Shown here in pieces: positions 1 to 8,715 of a stretch of DNA of 64,000 nt (within the stretch, counting starts at the first letter, position 1; each line of letters begins with the position of its first letter). The position numbers and the translations under genes are program-made. A model generated the notes under the pieces. It had not been told where the DNA came from, made no database searches, and worked only from the letters and a program-made list of their open reading frames with translations. The DNA lies in NCBI RefSeq assembly GCF_900177725.1, contig NZ_FXAT01000003.1, forward strand, positions 496,001 through 560,000, written 5' to 3'. Source of the stretch: Paraburkholderia susongensis. GTDB taxonomy: Bacteria > Pseudomonadota > Gammaproteobacteria > Burkholderiales > Burkholderiaceae.

Positions 1-72
1 GAGCCGGGGCGGCGTGCAGCATTTTTGGGAAGTAAGGCGAGATTCTAACGCCAAAACGGAGCCGCAAGGGAG

Positions 73-81
73 TTATCCACA
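73..81 (+). other. DnaA box in the rpmH upstream region
   Basis: A perfect TTATCCACA consensus 9-mer lies in the 257-bp leader before rpmH. In Burkholderiaceae dnaA normally sits on the other side of this intergenic region, so the window probably starts at the rpmH side of the chromosomal origin. That dnaA lies to the left is inference; it is outside the window. Confidence 0.6.
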
Positions 82-136
82 GGGACGGATCATTTGGCCG
101 ACTGGGCGGTTACTGCGCCTGAATGAGGCTAAACTA

Positions 137-165
137 TTGACGGTCAACGGAAAAGCGGTTTAAAT
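137..165 (+). promoter_or_regulatory. Putative sigma-70 promoter of rpmH-rnpA
   Basis: TTGACG (137-142), a 17-nt spacer and TTAAAT (160-165) stand about 90 nt before rpmH. The -35 is close to consensus and the -10 matches 4 of 6. It would drive rpmH and, by readthrough, rnpA, yidD and yidC. Confidence 0.45.
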
Positions 166-257
166 AGCGGGTTCCGCGAAAACCAATTCCAGTAAACCAC
201 CGGCCATTGCGCTTTCAGCGATGATCGCGCGGTTTTTTTCGATCAAGTGAGAGCAAC

Positions 258-392
258 ATGAAACGTACTTACCAACCTTCCGTTACCCGTCGCAAGCGCA
301 CCCACGGCTTTCGCGTTCGCATGAAGACTGCTGGCGGCCGCAAGGTCATCAACGCACGTCGCGCGAAGGGCCGCAAGCGCCTCGCCATCTAA
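258..392 (+). CDS. rpmH: 50S ribosomal protein L34
   Basis: This 44-residue, extremely Arg/Lys-rich protein begins MKRTYQPS and ends KGRKRLAI, which is the full L34 signature ([30 protein letters not shown]). L34 is a small protein of the large ribosomal subunit. A purine-rich GAGAG precedes the ATG. It leads the conserved rpmH-rnpA-yidD-yidC cluster, with rnpA only 10 nt downstream. The gene is intact and of usual family length, so the identification is essentially certain even though it is very short. Confidence 0.97.
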
Positions 393-402
393 GGCGAGCG
401 GA

Positions 403-891
403 TTGCGCGCTGTGACCGAAACCCGCAGCGAAGCGGGAGCGGCCGGGGCGCAGCAACAGGGCTCGGTTCCGTTGCGAGCGCACGCCGCCTTCCCCAAAGC
501 CGCAAGGCTGCTAAAAACGGATGAATTTTCATCCGTTTTTCGTTTGCGGCCGTGGCGCCGTACCGCACACTTCGTCGTGTACGGCCGGCCCACCGGCAAC
601 GAAGCGCGTCTCGGCCTCGTGATCGGCAAGAAGTATGCGCCGCGCGCGGCTACGCGTAATCTGGTACGCCGGATCGCGCGTGAAGCCTTCCGGCTGCGTC
701 GCGCGGAATTCGGCGGTTGGGATGTGCTGCTGCGTCTGCATACGCGTTTCGACAAGAAGGCTTTGCCGAGCGCATCGTCGCCACCGTTGAAGGCGTTGTG
801 CCGCAGCGAAATCGACGCGTTGCTCGACAAGGCAGCGCGCGAAATTACCCGTCGCCAGGCGCCGCCCGCGGAGGCGCCAGGGACGGAATGA
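403..891 (+). CDS. rnpA: Ribonuclease P protein component
   Basis: The protein cofactor of RNase P, which removes the 5' leader of pre-tRNAs together with the rnpB RNA. The family core starts near residue 30 ([17 protein letters not shown]) and contains the RNR signature [13 protein letters not shown], the basic helix that binds RNA. The best-supported start is TTG at 403, preceded by AAGGCGAG; an in-frame GTG at 412 is the alternative. At 162 residues it is longer than the roughly 120 of E. coli because of a variable N-terminus and a C-terminal tail. A strong terminator-like hairpin (513-540) is embedded in the conserved KTDEFSSVF codons. Confidence 0.93.
   Translation: MRAVTETRSEAGAAGAQQQGSVPLRAHAAFPKAARLLKTDEFSSVFRLRPWRRTAHFVVYGRPTGNEARLGLVIGKKYAPRAATRNLVRRIAREAFRLRRAEFGGWDVLLRLHTRFDKKALPSASSPPLKALCRSEIDALLDKAAREITRRQAPPAEAPGTE
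513..540 (+). terminator. Terminator-like hairpin inside rnpA
   Basis: A perfect 13-bp inverted repeat (AAAAACGGATGAA / TTCATCCGTTTTT) with a 2-nt loop ends in five T. It has the form of an intrinsic terminator but lies in frame in the rnpA coding sequence. It could attenuate transcription between the very highly expressed rpmH and the weakly needed rnpA. Its structure is read directly; the function is inferred. Confidence 0.55.
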
Positions 892-1003
892 CGCAGTGAA
901 CACCCGCCCCACGGCCGCTGCAACCGGCGTTGCACCGGCAGCTTCGCGGCGCGGGCGTCGCCGGATACTCCACGTTGCGCGGCGCCGTTCGGCCGCACCT
1001 GCC

Positions 1004-1234
1004 ATGCAAACGGTACTCATCGCTTTATTGCGTTTTTACAAGCTTGCCGTGAGCCCCATGCTCGGCAACCGGTGCCGTTTTTACCCTTCCTGCTCTGATT
1101 ACGCGCGCGAGGCAATCCAGTATCATGGCGCCGCGCGCGGGACTTATCTCGCCGTGAGGCGTGTTTGCCGCTGTCACCCGTTTTCCGCGGGCGGCATCGA
1201 TCTCGTCCCGCCACCCACTTCTGAAAAGCGCTGA
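1004..1234 (+). CDS. yidD: Membrane protein insertion efficiency factor YidD
   Basis: A 76-residue YidD (haemolysin-like DUF37) protein that assists YidC-dependent insertion at the inner membrane. The N-terminal amphipathic helix ([18 protein letters not shown]) and the invariant core [14 protein letters not shown], then [16 protein letters not shown], are all present with the conserved cysteines. An open frame extends upstream to a GTG at 896, but the ATG at 1004 gives the family length and excludes an Arg-rich non-conserved leader. It sits between rnpA and yidC, the usual order. Confidence 0.92.
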   Translation: MQTVLIALLRFYKLAVSPMLGNRCRFYPSCSDYAREAIQYHGAARGTYLAVRRVCRCHPFSAGGIDLVPPPTSEKR

Positions 1235-1264
1235 CGCGCCGTTCCATCGACACTGAGACAACGC

Positions 1265-2923
1265 ATGGATATCAAACGCACCGTCCTATGGGTCATCTTT
1301 TTCATGTCAGCTGTCATGCTGTTCGACAACTGGCAACGCGACCACGGACGCCCGTCGATGTTCTTCCCGAGCCCGACGGCGACAAAAACCGCCGAAGGCG
1401 CCGCTCCGGGAACCACGACGCCGGGAACCAATCCGGCCGATTTGCCGGCCACCAACGCAGCCACACCGGGCAACGCGCCGGCGGCAGCCCAGTCGCAACT
1501 CGTGAAGTTCAGCACCGACGTCTATAGCGGCGAGATCGACACGCGCGGCGGCACGCTGTCGCGCCTCTCGCTCGTCAAGCAGGGCGACAGCAAGGAGCCG
1601 GACCTCGTCATCACGCTGTTCGACCGCACGAACAATCACACGTACCTCGCGCGTACGGGGCTGCTCGGCGGCGACTTCCCGAATCACAACGACGTCTTCA
1701 CGCTGATGCCGAACCAGCCGACCCACCTGGCTGACGGTCAGAACTCGTTCCAGATGAGCTTCGAGTCGCCGGAAAAGGGCGGATTGAGGGTCATCAAGAC
1801 GTATACGTTCACGCGTGACAGCTATGTGATCGGCGTCGAGACGAAGATCCAGAACGTCGGCACGACGGCCGTGACGCCGCAGATCTACATGGAACTCGTG
1901 CGTGACGACCAGCCGGTGGAAACGCCGCGCTTCTCGCACACGTTCATCGGACCGGCGGTCTACACCGACGAGCATCACTTCCAGAAGATGACGTTCAGCG
2001 ATCTCGACAAGAACAAGCAGGATTACGCGCATTCGGCCGACAACGGCTGGGTTGCGATGGTCCAGCACTACTTCGCGTCGGCCTGGATTCCGCAGCAGGG
2101 CACGAAGCGCGAGTTCTACGCCGAGAAGATCGATCCGTCGCTGTATCGCGTCGGCATGAAGGAAGCGCTGCCGACCATCGCGCCGGGCCAGACGGTCAGC
2201 GTGTCCGCACGCCTCTTCGCCGGTCCGGAAGAAGAGAAGATGCTCGCAGGCATCGCGCCGGGCCTCGATCTGGTGAAGGACTACGGCTGGGTCACGATCA
2301 TCGCGAAGCCGCTTTTCTGGCTGCTCTCGAAGATTCATAGCTATGTCGGCAACTGGGGCTGGTCGATCGTGCTGCTCACGGTGCTGATCAAGGCGGTGTT
2401 CTTCCCGCTGTCGGCCGCGAGCTACAAGTCGATGGCGCGCATGAAGGCGATCACGCCGCGCATGCAGGCGCTGCGCGAGCGCTTCAAGGGCGATCCGCAG
2501 AAGATGAACGCCGCGCTCATGGAGTTGTACAAGACCGAGAAGGTCAATCCGTTCGGCGGCTGTCTGCCGGTCGTGATCCAGATTCCGGTGTTCATCTCGC
2601 TGTACTGGGTGCTGCTGTCGTCGGTGGAAATGCGCGGCGCACCGTGGATTTTGTGGATTCACGACCTCTCGCAGCAGGACCCGTACTTCATCCTGCCGGT
2701 CCTGATGGCCGTGTCGATGTTCCTGCAAACCAGGCTGAACCCGACGCCGCCGGACCCGGTTCAGGCCAAGATGATGATGTTCATGCCGATCGCGTTCTCG
2801 GTCATGTTCTTCTTCTTCCCGGCGGGTCTCGTGCTGTACTACGTCGTGAACAACGTGCTGTCGATCGCGCAGCAGTACTACATCACGCGCATGATGGGCA
2901 AGTCGAAGGTGAAGCCCGCCTGA
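1265..2923 (+). CDS. yidC: Membrane protein insertase YidC
   Basis: A 552-residue insertase that integrates and folds inner-membrane proteins, alone or with Sec. The first membrane segment is at residues 5-20, followed by a low-complexity Ala/Thr/Pro linker, the large periplasmic beta-sandwich domain (about 75-340) and the conserved five-helix core. The core contains [20 protein letters not shown] with the functional Arg of the [14 protein letters not shown] region, and the tail [15 protein letters not shown]. This is the usual gram-negative long form. The ATG follows yidD by 30 nt and a strong terminator closes the operon downstream. Confidence 0.97.
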   Translation: MDIKRTVLWVIFFMSAVMLFDNWQRDHGRPSMFFPSPTATKTAEGAAPGTTTPGTNPADLPATNAATPGNAPAAAQSQLVKFSTDVYSGEIDTRGGTLSRLSLVKQGDSKEPDLVITLFDRTNNHTYLARTGLLGGDFPNHNDVFTLMPNQPTHLADGQNSFQMSFESPEKGGLRVIKTYTFTRDSYVIGVETKIQNVGTTAVTPQIYMELVRDDQPVETPRFSHTFIGPAVYTDEHHFQKMTFSDLDKNKQDYAHSADNGWVAMVQHYFASAWIPQQGTKREFYAEKIDPSLYRVGMKEALPTIAPGQTVSVSARLFAGPEEEKMLAGIAPGLDLVKDYGWVTIIAKPLFWLLSKIHSYVGNWGWSIVLLTVLIKAVFFPLSAASYKSMARMKAITPRMQALRERFKGDPQKMNAALMELYKTEKVNPFGGCLPVVIQIPVFISLYWVLLSSVEMRGAPWILWIHDLSQQDPYFILPVLMAVSMFLQTRLNPTPPDPVQAKMMMFMPIAFSVMFFFFPAGLVLYYVVNNVLSIAQQYYITRMMGKSKVKPA

Positions 2924-2977
2924 TGCCTTGTCTGTGGCGGGCAGCGATGCCCGTCACCGTTACGCGGAAACGGAAAA

Positions 2978-3006
2978 GCCGCCCGGTGCAAACCGGGCGG
3001 CTTTTT
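2978..3006 (+). terminator. Rho-independent terminator after yidC
   Basis: A perfect 9-bp stem GCCGCCCGG / CCGGGCGGC with a 6-nt loop is followed by TTTTT, 55 nt after the yidC stop. AAAA on the 5' side would let it work on the opposite strand as well, for xre. Confidence 0.9.
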
Positions 3007-3062
3007 CATTGGTTCATCGACATGCACGGGCATTTGAAAAAACGTTGCCGACGGCCGTGCGC

Positions 3063-3470
3063 CTATTCTTCCTCCGTATCCTCGCCGTAAAAGCGGACGA
3101 TCATTTCCTCGACCAGGTTCCGGTCTTTCGGCGTCAGCGACGCGATCTTCGAGGCGAGTTCGATCGTCTCCGGCGTAGGCGGATACTTTTCGCCGCGCGC
3201 CATCGGTCTTGCATTCGTGCCGGGCGGCGGACCGTAGTGGAGCCAATGCTCCTTGACGTTCAGCCATTCGGCGAGCGTGCGTAACTTGTCCGGCTTCGGA
3301 ATCGTCGTGCCTGCGAGCCATTTGTGCGCGGTCTGCGGCGTAACGGGCCGCTCGCCGTGATAGCGCAGATTGAATTGCTCGGCGAGTTTGGTCCCACCGC
3401 GGATTTTCAGCGGCTCGAGTAGATCCCTCAGCCTCCTGGCGAAGGCGGCTTTTTCTTTATCGGTTGGCAT
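3063..3470 (-). CDS. Small XRE-like helix-turn-helix regulator
   Basis: A 135-residue protein with an N-terminal lambda-repressor-like DNA-binding fold: KLAEQFNLRYHG, then TPQTAHKWLAGTTIPKPDKL, the recognition helix and its following turn, about residues 28-62. A short acidic C-terminal half ends GEDTEEE. The MPTDKEK start is preferred; a TTG 39 nt upstream is possible. It faces mnmE across an AT-rich region with three palindromes that could be its operators. It resembles small phage-type repressors found singly in Burkholderia chromosomes. No partner toxin is visible. The target genes are unknown. Confidence 0.8.
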   Translation of the reverse strand: MPTDKEKAAFARRLRDLLEPLKIRGGTKLAEQFNLRYHGERPVTPQTAHKWLAGTTIPKPDKLRTLAEWLNVKEHWLHYGPPPGTNARPMARGEKYPPTPETIELASKIASLTPKDRNLVEEMIVRFYGEDTEEE

Positions 3471-3837
3471 GAGCCGGATTGTGCAATTCAGCATCAAACC
3501 AGTTGACAACCGAATAAGCTTTCATATCTCCTATTTGAGATAATTTTAGCTTGTCGGGTGCGCCGGACAAAGCATTCCACGAAATTGGATTTTTTCTATC
3601 TTTTTATTGCCCAGCTTGCCTTTGCGAGTGACATCAATCTTAGCCTTTTGAGATTATTCTCAAGTGACGCAGTAGAAGTCGTAGCCTATCTAAGATAAAT
3701 CCTAATTTTGGGGATCAAGCCGGAGCGGCGCCGCCCACAGCGCAACGCGGCTATCCAATGTACGCGCGTTACAATGCTTCGCGCCGTGCCACCCCACGCC
3801 GATTCGCCCTCCTCTTCTGTTTTTCGCCGCCTCTTCC
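3471..3837. promoter_or_regulatory. AT-rich divergent region with three operator-like palindromes
   Basis: This 367-bp gap between xre and mnmE is clearly AT-richer than its neighbours. Three related palindromes are visible: TATCTC-N6-GAGATA (3525-3542), TTGAGATTATTCTCAA (3648-3663) and TATCTAAGATA (3687-3697). They share a half-site close to TTGAGATAA. The first lies about 55 bp upstream of the xre start, where an autorepressor would bind. A weaker TTGTC-N10-GACAA is at 3551-3570. No coding sequence is supported here. Confidence 0.5.
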
Positions 3838-5232
3838 ATGCTCACGACCGACTCCGATCCCATCGTCGCCATTGCTACCGCGCCCGGCCGGGGAGGCATC
3901 GGCGTCGTTCGGATTTCGTTTGGCCGCGCGGGCGAGACGGCCGCCCAGCCGCTCATGCAGGCGCTCACCGGGCAGACACTCGCGCCGCGCCACGCGAGCT
4001 ACGTGCCGTTTCTCGACGCGAGCGGCAATCCGCTCGACCGCGGCATCGCGCTGTACTTTCCGGCGCCGCACTCGTACACCGGCGAACACGTGCTCGAACT
4101 GCAGGGCCACGGCGGCCCGGTCGTACTGCAACTCGTGCTGCAGCGTTGCATCGACGCTGGTCGCGCGTTCGGCCTGCGGCTCGCCGAGCCGGGCGAGTTC
4201 ACGCGCCGCGCTTTTCTGAACGACAAGCTCGATCTCGCACAAGCCGAGGCGGTCGCGGATCTGATCGAGGCCAGCACCGAGGCTGCCGCGCGTTCGGCGG
4301 GCCGCTCGCTCGACGGCGCGTTTTCGCGCGACATCCACGCACTCGTCGAAGACGTGATTACGCTGCGGATGCTCGTCGAAGCGACGCTGGACTTTCCGGA
4401 AGAGGAAATCGATTTTCTCGAAGCCGCCGACGCGCGCGGCAAACTCGAGCGCATTCGCGAGCGTCTCGCGCACGTGCTGAGCGAAGCGCGCCAGGGCGCG
4501 TTGCTGCGCGAAGGCTTGTCGGTCGTGCTCGCGGGGCAGCCGAACGTCGGCAAGTCGTCGCTGCTGAACGCGCTGGCCGGTGCGGAGCTGGCGATCGTCA
4601 CGCCGATCGCCGGCACGACGCGCGACAAGGTCGCCCAGACCATTCAGATCGAAGGCATCCCACTGCACGTGATCGACACGGCCGGCCTGCGCGAAACCGA
4701 GGATGAAGTGGAAAAGATCGGCATCGAGCGCACGTGGGGCGAGATCGAGCGCGCCGACGTGGTGCTGCATCTGCTCGATGCGCGCACCGGCATGACGGCC
4801 GAGGACGAGACGATCGCCGGGCGCTTCCCGGGCGGTGTGCCGATCGTGCGCGTGCTGAACAAGACCGATCTGACGGGCCTCGCGCCCGCGACGCAAGCGC
4901 TCGACGCCGATCTCGAACTCAGCGAGGTGCGCCTGTCGGCGAAACAGGGTGACGGCGTCGCGCTGTTGCGCGACGAATTGCTGCGGATCGCCGGTTGGCA
5001 GGCGGGTGCGGAAAGCGTGTACCTCGCGCGCGAGCGGCATCTGATCGCATTGCGCGCAGCCGACGAGCATCTGGCGACGGCCAGCGCGCACGCCGAGCAG
5101 AACGCGCAGGCGCTGGACCTGTTCGCCGAGGAGCTGCGGCTCGCGCAGGATCAGTTGAACTCGATTACCGGCGAATTCAGCTCGGACGACCTGCTCGGAG
5201 TGATTTTCAGCAGATTCTGTATTGGCAAGTAG
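3838..5232 (+). CDS. mnmE: tRNA uridine-5-carboxymethylaminomethyl modification GTPase MnmE
   Basis: A 464-residue GTPase that, with MnmG, installs the cmnm5 group on wobble U34 of several tRNAs. The N-terminal tetrahydrofolate-binding domain ([21 protein letters not shown]) is followed by helices and a Ras-like G domain with GQPNVGKSS at 233-241, GTTRDK, DTAG and NKTD. The invariant C-terminal FCIGK, whose Cys is needed for modification, is intact. The ATG at 3838 gives the family length. Its last 18 nt form an integrase attachment-like core (5215-5232) and an integrase remnant follows 183 bp downstream. Confidence 0.97.
   Translation: MLTTDSDPIVAIATAPGRGGIGVVRISFGRAGETAAQPLMQALTGQTLAPRHASYVPFLDASGNPLDRGIALYFPAPHSYTGEHVLELQGHGGPVVLQLVLQRCIDAGRAFGLRLAEPGEFTRRAFLNDKLDLAQAEAVADLIEASTEAAARSAGRSLDGAFSRDIHALVEDVITLRMLVEATLDFPEEEIDFLEAADARGKLERIRERLAHVLSEARQGALLREGLSVVLAGQPNVGKSSLLNALAGAELAIVTPIAGTTRDKVAQTIQIEGIPLHVIDTAGLRETEDEVEKIGIERTWGEIERADVVLHLLDARTGMTAEDETIAGRFPGGVPIVRVLNKTDLTGLAPATQALDADLELSEVRLSAKQGDGVALLRDELLRIAGWQAGAESVYLARERHLIALRAADEHLATASAHAEQNAQALDLFAEELRLAQDQLNSITGEFSSDDLLGVIFSRFCIGK
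5215..5232 (+). other. SGI1-like attachment core at the mnmE 3' end
   Basis: TTCTGTATTGGCAAGTAG, covering the FCIGK codons and stop of mnmE, closely resembles from memory the 18-bp target at the 3' end of trmE/thdF used by SGI1-type elements. An integrase gene lies immediately downstream, as expected at the left end of an inserted element. No second copy (attR) was found by eye before 7 kb, so this may be only the conserved coding sequence. Confidence 0.4.
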
Positions 5233-5346
5233 AGCCAGCAGTCGAAATTCGCTGAATGCTTCTGACTGAAAAGGTTATACAGCCCTATCCATGTCTCTTC
5301 GGTGAGCGGAAAAACAGCTCTGCCTACCCAAAACCGCCCGAACCTT

Positions 5347-5356
5347 TGGTACACAG
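5347..5356 (+). repeat. Short direct repeat, left copy
   Basis: TGGTACACAG occurs here, 60 bp upstream of the integrase start, and again at 6665-6674 just after the integrase. Short GGTACAC repeats often accompany P4-type integrases as arm-binding or end sequences. Ten bases is short, so a chance match is possible. Confidence 0.3.
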
Positions 5357-5415
5357 CCAGTAAAAGGTTTAAAATCGCCGTTGTCCGTGCATCAACGCAC
5401 ATCCGCGCTCCGAGC

Positions 5416-6606
5416 ATGCCCCGCCTCGCCACGCCCCTCACTGAATCCCAGATTCGCGCGCTCGAACCGCGCGCGACCCGCTACTGCGTCGCCGACGGCA
5501 ACGGCCTCGTCATCGAGGTCATGACAACCGGCACCAAGGTCTGGCGCTTCCGCTACACGCTCGATGGCAAGCGCCAGCCGCTTGCGACGATAGGCGATTA
5601 CCGGATGATTTCGCTGCGCGTCGCACGCGCCAAGGCGCAGAAGTACGCGGCACTGGTCGCCCAAGGCGTCTCACCGGTCGCAACCGCACGGCGCGATCGC
5701 GGCGCCGAAAGCAAAGCCGACGTGCTGCGCGAAGCCGCCGAGCTTTATCTCGCGACGGCGATGGCGGGCAAATCCGACGAATATCGCCGCACCACGCGGC
5801 GCGCGCTCGAAAAGGACGTGTTGCCCACGATCGGCAACAAGCCGATCGGCGCCGTGACCGCCGACGACATCGTGACGATCTGCGAGCAGATCAAAAGTCG
5901 CGGCTCGCCGAAAATGGCGCTGCATACGCGCAACGTAATCAAGCGTCTCTATGCGTACCTGATCGCGCGGCAACTCGCGAGCAGCAACCCAGCTGCGGTC
6001 GTGCCGGCGCGCTCGATCGCCACGTTCGACACCCGCACGCGCGTGCTGTCCGGCGCCGAGATCGGCGTGATGCTCCATACCATCGACACCTCGAACATCC
6101 GCCGGCCGCTGAAGCTCGCACTGCACCTGCTCGTGCTGACGATGGTGCGCAAGTCGGATCTCGTGGAATCGACCTGGGCCGAATTCGATCTCGACAGCGC
6201 GCTATGGACGATACCGGCTGCGCGCCTGAACACACGGGCGGACCTCCTCGTGTATCTGCCGCGTCAGGCGGTCGCGATGCTGCGCGAACTGCATCGCGCG
6301 CGGGCCAGCCAGAATTTCGTGTTCCCGAGCGTCAGGGGCGACGATCGGCCGATCGCGAAAAGCACGTTGAATCAGGCGGTCAAGGCGTTGGGGCTCGAGG
6401 TGGAGCATTTCGTGCTGCATGATTTCCGTCGTACAGCGTCGACGCATCTGCACGGCCTCTCGCCGCAATCAGAAATAGGTAACGATACGGCGCACGACGA
6501 AGTGCAGGACGAAGCAAAGCGGCACCGGCAGCAGCTTCAGGGATGGGCAGACTTTGTCGATATCCAGATTGAAGCCGCGCGGCAAACGTGGAGCGAGGAG
6601 GTTTGA
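5416..6606 (+). pseudogene. P4-type tyrosine integrase remnant lacking the catalytic tyrosine
   Basis: A 396-residue reading frame with the N-terminal arm-binding domain of P4-like integrases (TESQIRALEP, YCVADGNGLVIEV, LATIGDYRMISLRVAR), a core-binding domain and a recognisable catalytic domain. Box I Arg is at about residue 245 (LVLTMVRKSDLVESTW) and the HxxR box is HDFRR at 335-339. After it the protein collapses into a short tail ending QGWADFVD plus 14 residues. No tyrosine occurs anywhere after the HxxR box, and the segment that normally carries the AYN motif is missing. It is therefore most likely a decayed integrase at an mnmE insertion site. The ATG at 5416 fits the family start. Confidence 0.7.
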
Positions 6607-6664
6607 CGGCATTGTCATGAATTTTGGCGGTGCCCGCCGTTTCCCTCGATGCCGGGGAAACGGA

Positions 6665-6674
6665 TGGTACACAG
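6665..6674 (+). repeat. Short direct repeat, right copy
   Basis: Second TGGTACACAG, 59 bp beyond the integrase stop; see the copy at 5347-5356. Together the two bracket the integrase remnant almost symmetrically. The surrounding 6607-6852 gap is locally AT-rich and has no supported gene. Confidence 0.3.
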
Positions 6675-6852
6675 GCAACCACACACCCGACATAACAAGC
6701 TGAAAATAAACAAATATTTTCGTCAATATCAGGTTTCTTTGTCTACATTCGGCGCGGCGTAACCGCCTCAAACCACTACTTCATATCGTCGTTCTTTCCC
6801 CGCTTCCATCGCCTAAACTGGGAGTTGGATGCAAGCCGATACGGAGGTTCCG

Positions 6853-7017
6853 ATGTCTGAATCGCTGCTCGCCTATCTGATGGGGCCCGCCGTCATGCTG
6901 GTGGTCGGCTTCGCCATCTGGATGACGTCCCGCCATCACCGCGACCCATCAAGGCCGCCCAAGCTCGAGCGCTGGCTCGATACGCATTATGCGGAGTGGC
7001 TGCATCACAAGCACTGA
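6853..7017 (+). CDS. Small single-span membrane protein
   Basis: A 54-residue protein with one hydrophobic helix near its N-terminus (LLAYLMGPAVMLVVGFAIWM) and a basic, His-rich tail ending LHHKH, so it is probably an inner-membrane microprotein with a cytoplasmic tail. The ATG at 6853 has a strong GGAGG six nt upstream, which selects it over an in-frame ATG 24 nt earlier. An intrinsic terminator follows 23 nt after the stop. The combination of SD, single span and terminator supports a real gene. No named family is recognised and the function is unknown. Confidence 0.65.
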   Translation: MSESLLAYLMGPAVMLVVGFAIWMTSRHHRDPSRPPKLERWLDTHYAEWLHHKH

Positions 7018-7039
7018 GCGGTGTGTCAATTGAAGGAAA

Positions 7040-7066
7040 GGCCGTCGCATCAGGCGACGGCCTTCT
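7040..7066 (+). terminator. Rho-independent terminator
   Basis: A perfect 9-bp stem GGCCGTCGC / GCGACGGCC with a 5-nt loop is followed by TTCTT, just after the 54-residue membrane protein. Confidence 0.75.
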
Positions 7067-7116
7067 TGTCTGCGTGATCGGGATTGCGCGCAATGTTTGC
7101 GCGCGTCTTCACGCGA

Positions 7117-7440
7117 TCACCACACCGGTTGCGGCTGCGCATACTCGTATTGTCCGGGTGGCGGCGCACCGCATGCGACATACGCGCGCTGGTACTGGTC
7201 GTAGCAATAGCCGGGCGGCGGTCCCGCATAGGCCGGCGCGGGTTGATACGCCGGTTGCGCGTAGACCGGTTGCTGGTAGGCGACCACCGGTGCCGGATTC
7301 AGCGCCGAAGTCACCACCGCGCCCAGCACCGCGCCGCCGATCAGCGCGCCCACCACGTCGCCGCCATTCCCATGCGCGGACGCTTGTCCCGCCGCGCACA
7401 AACTGCCTGCCATCACCAACGCCACTGCGATCTTTTTCAT
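7117..7440 (-). CDS. Secreted glycine-zipper / Tyr-Pro-rich protein
   Basis: A 107-residue protein with a clear Sec signal peptide (MKKIAVALVMAGSLCAAGQASA, cleavage likely after ASA near residue 22). A glycine-zipper segment follows (GGDVVGALIGGAVLGAVV), then a Pro/Tyr/Gln-rich tail with repeats such as YQQPVYAQPAYQPAPAY. Glycine-zipper periplasmic proteins of this type are common in Burkholderia, and their role is not established. The MKK start is preferred over an in-frame start further upstream because it begins a textbook signal sequence and has GGAGG before it. It is convergent with the upstream small membrane gene. Confidence 0.75.
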   Translation of the reverse strand: MKKIAVALVMAGSLCAAGQASAHGNGGDVVGALIGGAVLGAVVTSALNPAPVVAYQQPVYAQPAYQPAPAYAGPPPGYCYDQYQRAYVACGAPPPGQYEYAQPQPVW

Positions 7441-7679
7441 ATGAGCCTCCAGCCGTTCAGGCATGGAGCCCATTGTGATCGGCGCGCGTGGAAATAGATG
7501 CTGCAAGTGGTAACGAGACATTAACTATGTAACCGCTGCGACATACGGCGAGCGTGCGGTGCCATCGTGCAGTCCTGCGCTTTGCGCGGGTTTTTGTCTT
7601 CTAATCCACGCAAAGCACTCTCCTGATTTCGATGCCGGCCCTCTGCTACGCCGCCGCGGTGCGCGCGCCCTCGCCTTCC

Positions 7680-8525
7680 TCAGGCCGCCACGGCACGCGT
7701 GTAGCGCTCGGCCGGCGCCTTGTGCGACAGATTCGGCTGCAAGTGCTGACGAGCGCTGTTCAAACGTTCCCAATCGGCGGCATCGGGTAATGACGGGATC
7801 GTGACCAGTTCACCCTGGTCGAACCCGGCGAGCGCGGCGTCCACCATGTCCTCGGCGCTCATCACGATCTGCGCGGGCAAATGATCGATCGCGACACCCG
7901 CGCGGTCCCAGAACGCCGTGCTCGTCGCGCCCGGCAGCACGGCCTGCAACCGCACGCCCTTGCCGCCCACCTCGTGATGCAGCGACTGCGTGAGGTTCAG
8001 CACGTAGGCCTTCGTGCCGCTGTAGGTGCCGTTCAGCAATTCCGGCGACAGCGCGACGATCGACGAAATATTGATCAGCGTGCCGTCACCGCGCTCGACG
8101 AAGCCCGGCAACACCGCCGCCGTCAGGCGCGTGAGCGCGGTCACGTTCAGGTCGATCATTTTTTCGAGCTGCTCGATGTCCGAGTCGATCAGCGCAGCCG
8201 CCGCGCCGACACCCGCGTTGTTGACGAGCATCGTGATGCCGCGATCGGTGCGCAGCCGCTCTTCGAGGCGGCGCACATCGGCCTTGACGGTCAGATCGGC
8301 GCTCATCGTTTCCACGCGGCGGCCGGTGCCCTGCGTCAGACGCCCGGCGAGGCTGCGCAGCCGCTCGCCGTCGCGCGCCACCAGCAGCAGGTCGTAGCCG
8401 CGCCGCGCAAGGCGGTCCGCATACACCGAGCCGATTCCCGACGACGCGCCCGTCACCACGGCCGTTCCTTTGCTTGCGCCCTCGCCCGCGCCTTCGCGGG
8501 TTCCCTTCTCTGCTTGCGTTGTCAT
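7680..8525 (-). CDS. Short-chain dehydrogenase/reductase
   Basis: A 281-residue NAD(P)-dependent oxidoreductase of the classical SDR family. The cofactor motif TGASSGIG is at 25-32, NNAG at 102-105, a catalytic Ser in INISSIV and the Tyr/Lys pair in YSGTK (Y168, K172). The ATG at 8525 has AAGGAG upstream and removes a non-conserved leader. The substrate is unknown; the family often acts on small carbonyls or fatty-acid derivatives. It is transcribed divergently from a DJ-1/AraC-type activator 190 bp away, which is likely to regulate it. Confidence 0.9.
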   Translation of the reverse strand: MTTQAEKGTREGAGEGASKGTAVVTGASSGIGSVYADRLARRGYDLLLVARDGERLRSLAGRLTQGTGRRVETMSADLTVKADVRRLEERLRTDRGITMLVNNAGVGAAAALIDSDIEQLEKMIDLNVTALTRLTAAVLPGFVERGDGTLINISSIVALSPELLNGTYSGTKAYVLNLTQSLHHEVGGKGVRLQAVLPGATSTAFWDRAGVAIDHLPAQIVMSAEDMVDAALAGFDQGELVTIPSLPDAADWERLNSARQHLQPNLSHKAPAERYTRAVAA

Positions 8526-8715
8526 CTGAAGCTCTCCTTGCGGGCTCCGCGCATCGCGCGCTCGCCCTTTCCGGTCAATGAGGAAAATCGTCAAATTCGC
8601 TGTGAAACTCGCCATCGCACCCCTTTCACGCGGATACGGCGGCGTTGACGAAGCCAGTGTAGGCGCGTAGCCTTTTGTCTCAAATATCATATTTACCTCT
8701 TTTCAGGACATCGCC

